A stretch of DNA of 10,015 nt. It comes from an uncultured Paenibacillaceae bacterium. GTDB lineage: Bacteria; Bacillota; Bacilli; Paenibacillales; DA-C8. Where the stretch lies: the NCBI GenBank assembly GCA_937957685.1, contig CALGAO010000136.1:1-10015 (forward strand), read 5' to 3'. Numbering within the stretch: the stretch's first letter is position 1; the number at the start of each line of letters is the position of its first letter. Positions 7,651-10,015 of the stretch are shown piece after piece. The translations under genes and the position numbers were made by a program. The notes beneath the pieces were generated by a model. The model searched no databases. It worked only from the letters and a program-made list of their open reading frames with translations, and was not told the DNA's origin.

Positions 7651-7757
7651 CCTTTCATCCTTCCTTTTATATAGGTTGAACTAGCGATTAGCCGCAACTT
7701 ATCCCCGATGGATGGTGAAGGAACCGGTTTGCGGTCTATGTCTCTCTTGCCCAACAT
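7605..7757 (-). CDS. Possible 50-residue leader peptide overlapping the lyase start
   Basis: On the minus strand AAAGGGGGG is followed at once by three consecutive ATG codons. The last (7755-7757) has a six-base spacing and opens a frame beginning MLGKRDIDRKPVPSPSIGDK. It ends at 7605, 46 bases inside the lyase gene in another frame. Translation of it could couple to, or compete with, initiation at 7650. I recognise no family. The composition is ordinary, and the only support is the strong ribosome-binding-like sequence, so it may be fortuitous. Confidence 0.2.
   Translation of the reverse strand: MLGKRDIDRKPVPSPSIGDKLRLIASSTYIKGRMKGCTATYGSLGLFPWR
7659..7666 (-). promoter_or_regulatory. Ribosome binding site of the lyase gene
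   Basis: On the minus strand AAGGAAGG lies eight bases before the ATG at 7650. The spacer itself contains an out-of-frame ATG followed by AAAGG, so a second ribosome contact is possible just before the start. The site settles the start codon, which also places a clean signal peptide at the N terminus. Confidence 0.7.
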
Positions 7758-7823
7758 CATCATCCCCCCTTTGGCACAGATTTTCACCCTCCATCATGAA
7801 GCGATCCACCCGATATCATCGGT

Positions 7824-7835
7824 TCGATTGATCGA
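7824..7835. promoter_or_regulatory. Short palindrome, possible operator
   Basis: TCGAT (7824-7828) and ATCGA (7831-7835) are perfect inverted arms around TG. They lie between the two divergent genes, about 175 bases upstream of the lyase start. Nothing ties it to a known regulator, and 5-base arms arise readily by chance. Confidence 0.2.
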
Positions 7836-7899
7836 TGTTGTCCGTTCCACATCGTCGGGCAGTCGTCCGTTGTCTGTGCGGCTGGGCTAGTACAATTGA

Positions 7900-7916
7900 T
7901 GATACAATATGTATCA
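7900..7916. promoter_or_regulatory. 17-base perfect palindrome, candidate operator at a divergent promoter
   Basis: TGATACAATATGTATCA has perfect seven-base arms around ATA. It contains a -10-like TACAAT (7903-7908) reading toward the NERD-helicase. On the minus strand it overlaps a TTGATA (7912-7917) that stands 17 bases from TGTACT (7889-7894), a possible promoter toward the lyase. Upstream on the plus strand, TTGTCT (7870-7875) stands 15 bases before the other TACAAT (7891-7896). A dimeric repressor bound here could control one or both genes. The TACA/TGTA half-sites recall BlaI/MecI operators, but the three-base centre differs from the two-base centre of those sites, so no family is assigned. 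Confidence 0.45.
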
Positions 7917-8050
7917 AAAGAAGATCAGGTAAAAATCATACCTTTTTGTTCAAAATTCAGAGTTGTTCAGGGGATAGGACAGGCAGGAGGATCGAGGAAT
8001 CCAGAAGAATACCAAATAATGCTAATTGGAGGTGATGGGGACGTTTTGCG

Positions 8051-8170
8051 ATGCGGAAGGCGGAGACGCAGAGGCGGACCGTTCGCATCTGGCAGGATAA
8101 CCATCACTTCATGTCGAAAAAAGGGAACATTACCCAATCGACACAGGAGGAACAGTCATGGCGACCATGA
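8051..8170 (+). CDS. Possible 39-residue ORF overlapping the NERD-helicase start
   Basis: The frame starts MRKAETQRRTVRIWQDNHHF and ends at 8170, overlapping the next gene by 13 bases, an arrangement that would allow translational coupling. A near-perfect anti-16S match, GGAGGTGAT (8028-8036), lies upstream, but the gap of 14 bases to the ATG is longer than usual. The peptide is basic and hydrophilic with no recognisable domain. It could be a leader peptide, a real small protein or chance; I favour no function until conservation is shown. Confidence 0.2.
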   Translation: MRKAETQRRTVRIWQDNHHFMSKKGNITQSTQEEQSWRP

Positions 8171-9801
8171 TTCCAGACTTGCTGCCAGATCAAATAGCCA
8201 ATGATGGGGAACGGGTATTCTACATGGCTGCCCGCAAGTTGCCTGCAGAATATACCATTTTTTATTCCTATCGGTACTACGAAAATTCGGATGAGGAGAA
8301 GATTCGTGAAGCGGATTTCATCATCGTTCATCAGTTTGCCGGGTATGTCGTTGTCGAGGTGAAGGAAGGTGAAGTCAGGTATTTCAACGGACAATGGCAT
8401 GAGTATCGAGCAGGAGGGTATGTGCCGTTATATAAAGACCCGATTGAGCAGGCCAGAACAGCGATGTTCAAGATCAGGGAGCAATATCGGGAGGCGACTG
8501 GAGAAGATTTCTTCGGCAAGTATCGTTTTGCTCTCTGTTTCCCGGAAACCACAACGATGGCCGGGCGCACTCCTGCTGATCTGAAACCTGAGAGCTTGTG
8601 GACCCGGTTGCATCTGGACAATTTGCCAGAGACGCTGGAGAAGCTGTTGGGACTGGAGACGAAGATGAGAGCGGTTATGCCTGCCCCTTCCAGGCTCATC
8701 GAGCTCTTGTCCCCCAGATTCAACCTGTTTACCGCTATTGAAGACAGGATTGCATCGTTTCTCAATCATGCGAATCATGTGTTGACGGAGGAGCAGAACA
8801 GGATCCTGGAGGAAACTGAGGAAGATAAACGCAAGCTGTTCCTGGGCGCGGCCGGTACCGGCAAGACCTTCATCGCCATGGAGAAGGCCAGGCGTTCGGC
8901 GGCGCAGGGCAAGCGTGTACTGCTGACGTGCTACAACCAATATCTGGTCAAACTCCTGCGATCACATGTAACATCATCTGGTGTAACGATCAACCATTTC
9001 CATGGTTATCTGACCGAAGTTTTGATCGCACAACACTTGCTTCATCCGGATGAGCTTCGCGAGGATTCAGATTTTTTCAATGAGGAGCTGCCGAACCGGG
9101 GATTCGATTATTTCACCTCTCTTCATGATGACGAGAAGTTCGATGTGATCATCATCGATGAGGGTCAGGATTTTCAGGAATTGTGGCTTCTATGCCTGGA
9201 GGCTGTTCTGAAGAAAGAAGGTGAGCTGTATGTATTTGCCGATCCCAATCAGAATCTGTTTCAGGGCGGTCTGGATGTCCTGCGCAAAAGGTATGACATC
9301 TCCAGGCACAAGCTGACTTATAATCTGCGCAATGCGGATACGATCAACGCCTGGCTTGCTCCGTTCACCGGCGGTGATGTGATCCGATCCAGGCTGACCA
9401 ACGGGGTGCCTGTTACCCTCCTGCCTTATCGCTCGCAAGAGGAGGAGAGGCGAATCTTGGAAAGGGAGATCGGACGATTGGTCAGCCAAGGCCTGCCGCT
9501 CAATCGCATCCTGATCCTGTCGCCATACCGCAAAGAAAACAGCTGCCTCAGTCAAGCATCCAGGCTAAAGGATTGGCTGATCATCGATTTCCTCTCCAAC
9601 GAGCATGGCATCCGCTTCACCACGATTCGCAAGTTTAAGGGTCTGGAAGCGGCGGTAGTCTTTCTCATCGACGTGAAGGACAGCAAGGCCTGCACGCCTG
9701 CTGATGTCTATGTTGGGGCTTCCAGGGCGCAGTATATGCTCTATGTGTTGCATCATGAGCAGTGGAGTCACGCGAACGTTCATTCGCTGACAGAAGGCTG
9801 A
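8158..9801 (+). CDS. NERD nuclease-domain superfamily 1 (UvrD/Rep-like) helicase
   Basis: This is a 547-residue cytoplasmic protein that joins a nuclease-related (NERD) domain to an ATP-dependent helicase core. The NERD part (about 12-110) has the restriction-enzyme-like pattern GE18, D53, E67-x-K69 and a late Q98, so the nuclease centre looks intact. The helicase part has a Q-motif-like LTEEQNRIL (209-217), Walker A GAAGTGKT (230-237), motif Ia in LLTCYNQYLV, Walker B/motif II DEGQD (334-338), motif III ADPNQNLF (361-368), YNLRN (388-392), motif V TIRKFKGLE (489-497) and motif VI VGASRAQ with arginine finger R523. AGGAGG seven bases upstream fixes the start. It stands alone, with its own terminator, and no partner gene is visible. 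Roles in DNA repair, plasmid control or phage defence are all possible; only the biochemical class is supported. Confidence 0.9.
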   Translation: MATMIPDLLPDQIANDGERVFYMAARKLPAEYTIFYSYRYYENSDEEKIREADFIIVHQFAGYVVVEVKEGEVRYFNGQWHEYRAGGYVPLYKDPIEQARTAMFKIREQYREATGEDFFGKYRFALCFPETTTMAGRTPADLKPESLWTRLHLDNLPETLEKLLGLETKMRAVMPAPSRLIELLSPRFNLFTAIEDRIASFLNHANHVLTEEQNRILEETEEDKRKLFLGAAGTGKTFIAMEKARRSAAQGKRVLLTCYNQYLVKLLRSHVTSSGVTINHFHGYLTEVLIAQHLLHPDELREDSDFFNEELPNRGFDYFTSLHDDEKFDVIIIDEGQDFQELWLLCLEAVLKKEGELYVFADPNQNLFQGGLDVLRKRYDISRHKLTYNLRNADTINAWLAPFTGGDVIRSRLTNGVPVTLLPYRSQEEERRILEREIGRLVSQGLPLNRILILSPYRKENSCLSQASRLKDWLIIDFLSNEHGIRFTTIRKFKGLEAAVVFLIDVKDSKACTPADVYVGASRAQYMLYVLHHEQWSHANVHSLTEG

Positions 9802-9822
9802 CAGTAAGTAATGGATAACCAA

Positions 9823-9860
9823 AAAGGCTGGGGGAGTCGACGGATCTCGTCCCAGCCTTT
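9823..9860 (+). terminator. Terminator of the NERD-helicase gene, possibly bidirectional
   Basis: AAAGGCTGGG (9823-9832) pairs perfectly with CCCAGCCTTT (9851-9860). An inner GAG/CTC extends the stem across a small bulge. It starts 21 bases after the stop codon. On the plus strand the T-run is short (TTT then CGCTCT). On the minus strand it is followed by TTTTTGG, so it may end a convergent gene beyond the right edge even better. Confidence 0.75.
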
Positions 9861-9871
9861 CGCTCTGATTC

Positions 9872-9895
9872 CGAATGTGGTTAAAAAGTTAACTT
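9872..9895. repeat. Direct repeat, copy 1 of 2 (24 nt)
   Basis: This 24-base unit begins CGAATGTGGTTAAAAA and ends with the perfect palindrome AAGTTAACTT (9886-9895). It matches the unit at 9924-9947 at 21 of 24 positions. Similarity resumes after a short offset in the CGCCCTT/CGCACCTT bases that follow, which suggests duplication of a longer, decayed unit. Confidence 0.6.
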
Positions 9896-9923
9896 CAACG
9901 CCCTTCAGAAACGTCCAAATTTA

Positions 9924-9947
9924 CGAATGTAGTTAAAAACTCAACTT
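9924..9947. repeat. Direct repeat, copy 2 of 2 (24 nt)
   Basis: This copy starts 52 bases after the first. It begins CGAATGTAGTTAAAAA and ends CTCAACTT, differing from copy 1 at three positions, two of which break the palindrome. No third copy appears one period further in either direction within the window. Confidence 0.6.
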
Positions 9948-10015
9948 TCGCACCTTGAAAATTAGTGTTAAGCCTTGATATGACCAGGATTTCTTATTGA
10001 AAAATCTCGTTCTTG

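Larger units (their letters stand above)
7651..8157. other. Divergent intergenic region between the lyase and NERD-helicase genes
   Basis: These 507 bases separate two divergently transcribed genes. They contain a perfect 17-base palindrome at 7900-7916, the palindrome TCGAT-TG-ATCGA at 7824-7835, AACCGGTT at 7722-7729, and two TACAAT hexamers (7891-7896, 7903-7908). On the plus side there are purine-rich Shine-Dalgarno-like tracts near 7984-7990, 8028-8037 and 8145-8150. Only the last has a well-placed start codon, the NERD-helicase ATG. No full-length gene, tRNA or recognised riboswitch is seen. The half nearest the helicase is more AT-rich than the surrounding genes. Confidence 0.6.
9861..10015. 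other. AT-rich non-coding right edge
   Basis: I see no credible gene in these bases. The region is markedly more AT-rich than the coding parts and contains the two repeat copies described separately. It could be the start of a longer repeated or mobile element whose remainder lies outside the window, but no transposase fragment or terminal inverted repeat is visible. Confidence 0.5.

Noticed and set aside
7719..7732. CcpA cre site around AACCGGTT upstream of the lyase
   Set aside because: The best alignment to TGWAANCGNTNWCA has four mismatches at conserved positions, so catabolite control cannot be claimed from it.
9811..9936. Small frame starting MDNQKGWGSR after the NERD-helicase
   Set aside because: It has no ribosome binding site and reads straight through the terminator hairpin and the first repeat.
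9872..9947. CRISPR array (24-base repeats, 28-base spacer)
   Set aside because: There are only two copies, which differ at three positions and share flanking similarity. No third repeat follows at the expected period, and no cas gene is present.

Overview
The window looks like chromosomal DNA from a soil- or plant-associated Bacillota of the Paenibacillus/Cohnella type. The evidence is indirect: moderately high GC, strong AGGAGG-type ribosome binding sites, a Firmicutes-type LexA-box match, membrane GGDEF proteins, and a secreted pectin-degrading enzyme with a FIVAR/dockerin tail. No 16S rRNA or other species marker is present, so the genus is an inference.

Layout. The left edge (1-153, +) is the last 50 codons of a small GAF-domain protein resembling free methionine-(R)-sulfoxide reductase (YtsP family), followed by a hairpin terminator and about 330 further bases without a gene, which hold a good LexA (SOS) box. 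Two membrane-anchored diguanylate cyclases then face each other tail to tail: a 2-TM/PAS/GGDEF protein (548-1642, +) and a 7TM/PAS/GGDEF protein (1817-3379, -). Both keep a GGEEF active site and both seem to lack the canonical RxxD inhibitory site. Upstream of the second cyclase is a GC-rich stretch of nested palindromes, then a strong terminator for the next gene.

The centre (3610-7650, -) is one very large secreted enzyme of 1346 residues. It has a signal peptide, a long PL11-type rhamnogalacturonan lyase domain with Ca-binding DxDxDG loops, a fibronectin type III domain, a cohesin-like domain, a FIVAR helical domain and a type I dockerin. Cohesin and dockerin on the same chain suggest self-association or a small secreted enzyme assembly. 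No transporter, regulator or other pectin gene accompanies it in this window.

A 507-base divergent intergenic region (7651-8157) separates the lyase from a 547-residue protein with an N-terminal NERD nuclease domain and a C-terminal superfamily 1 helicase core (8158-9801, +). The region has a perfect 17-nt palindrome overlapping promoter-like hexamers and possible short leader ORFs on both sides. The NERD-helicase ends at a hairpin terminator. The right edge (9861-10015) is AT-rich, has no gene and carries two copies of a 24-nt repeat with a 52-nt period.

The genes form functional blocks rather than one pathway: c-di-GMP signalling on the left, extracellular pectin degradation in the centre, and a solitary DNA/RNA-processing nuclease-helicase on the right. 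No complete new system can be shown from sequence alone. The best leads are the cohesin/dockerin lyase, the stand-alone NERD-helicase with its palindrome-bearing leader, and the SOS box in front of a diguanylate cyclase.
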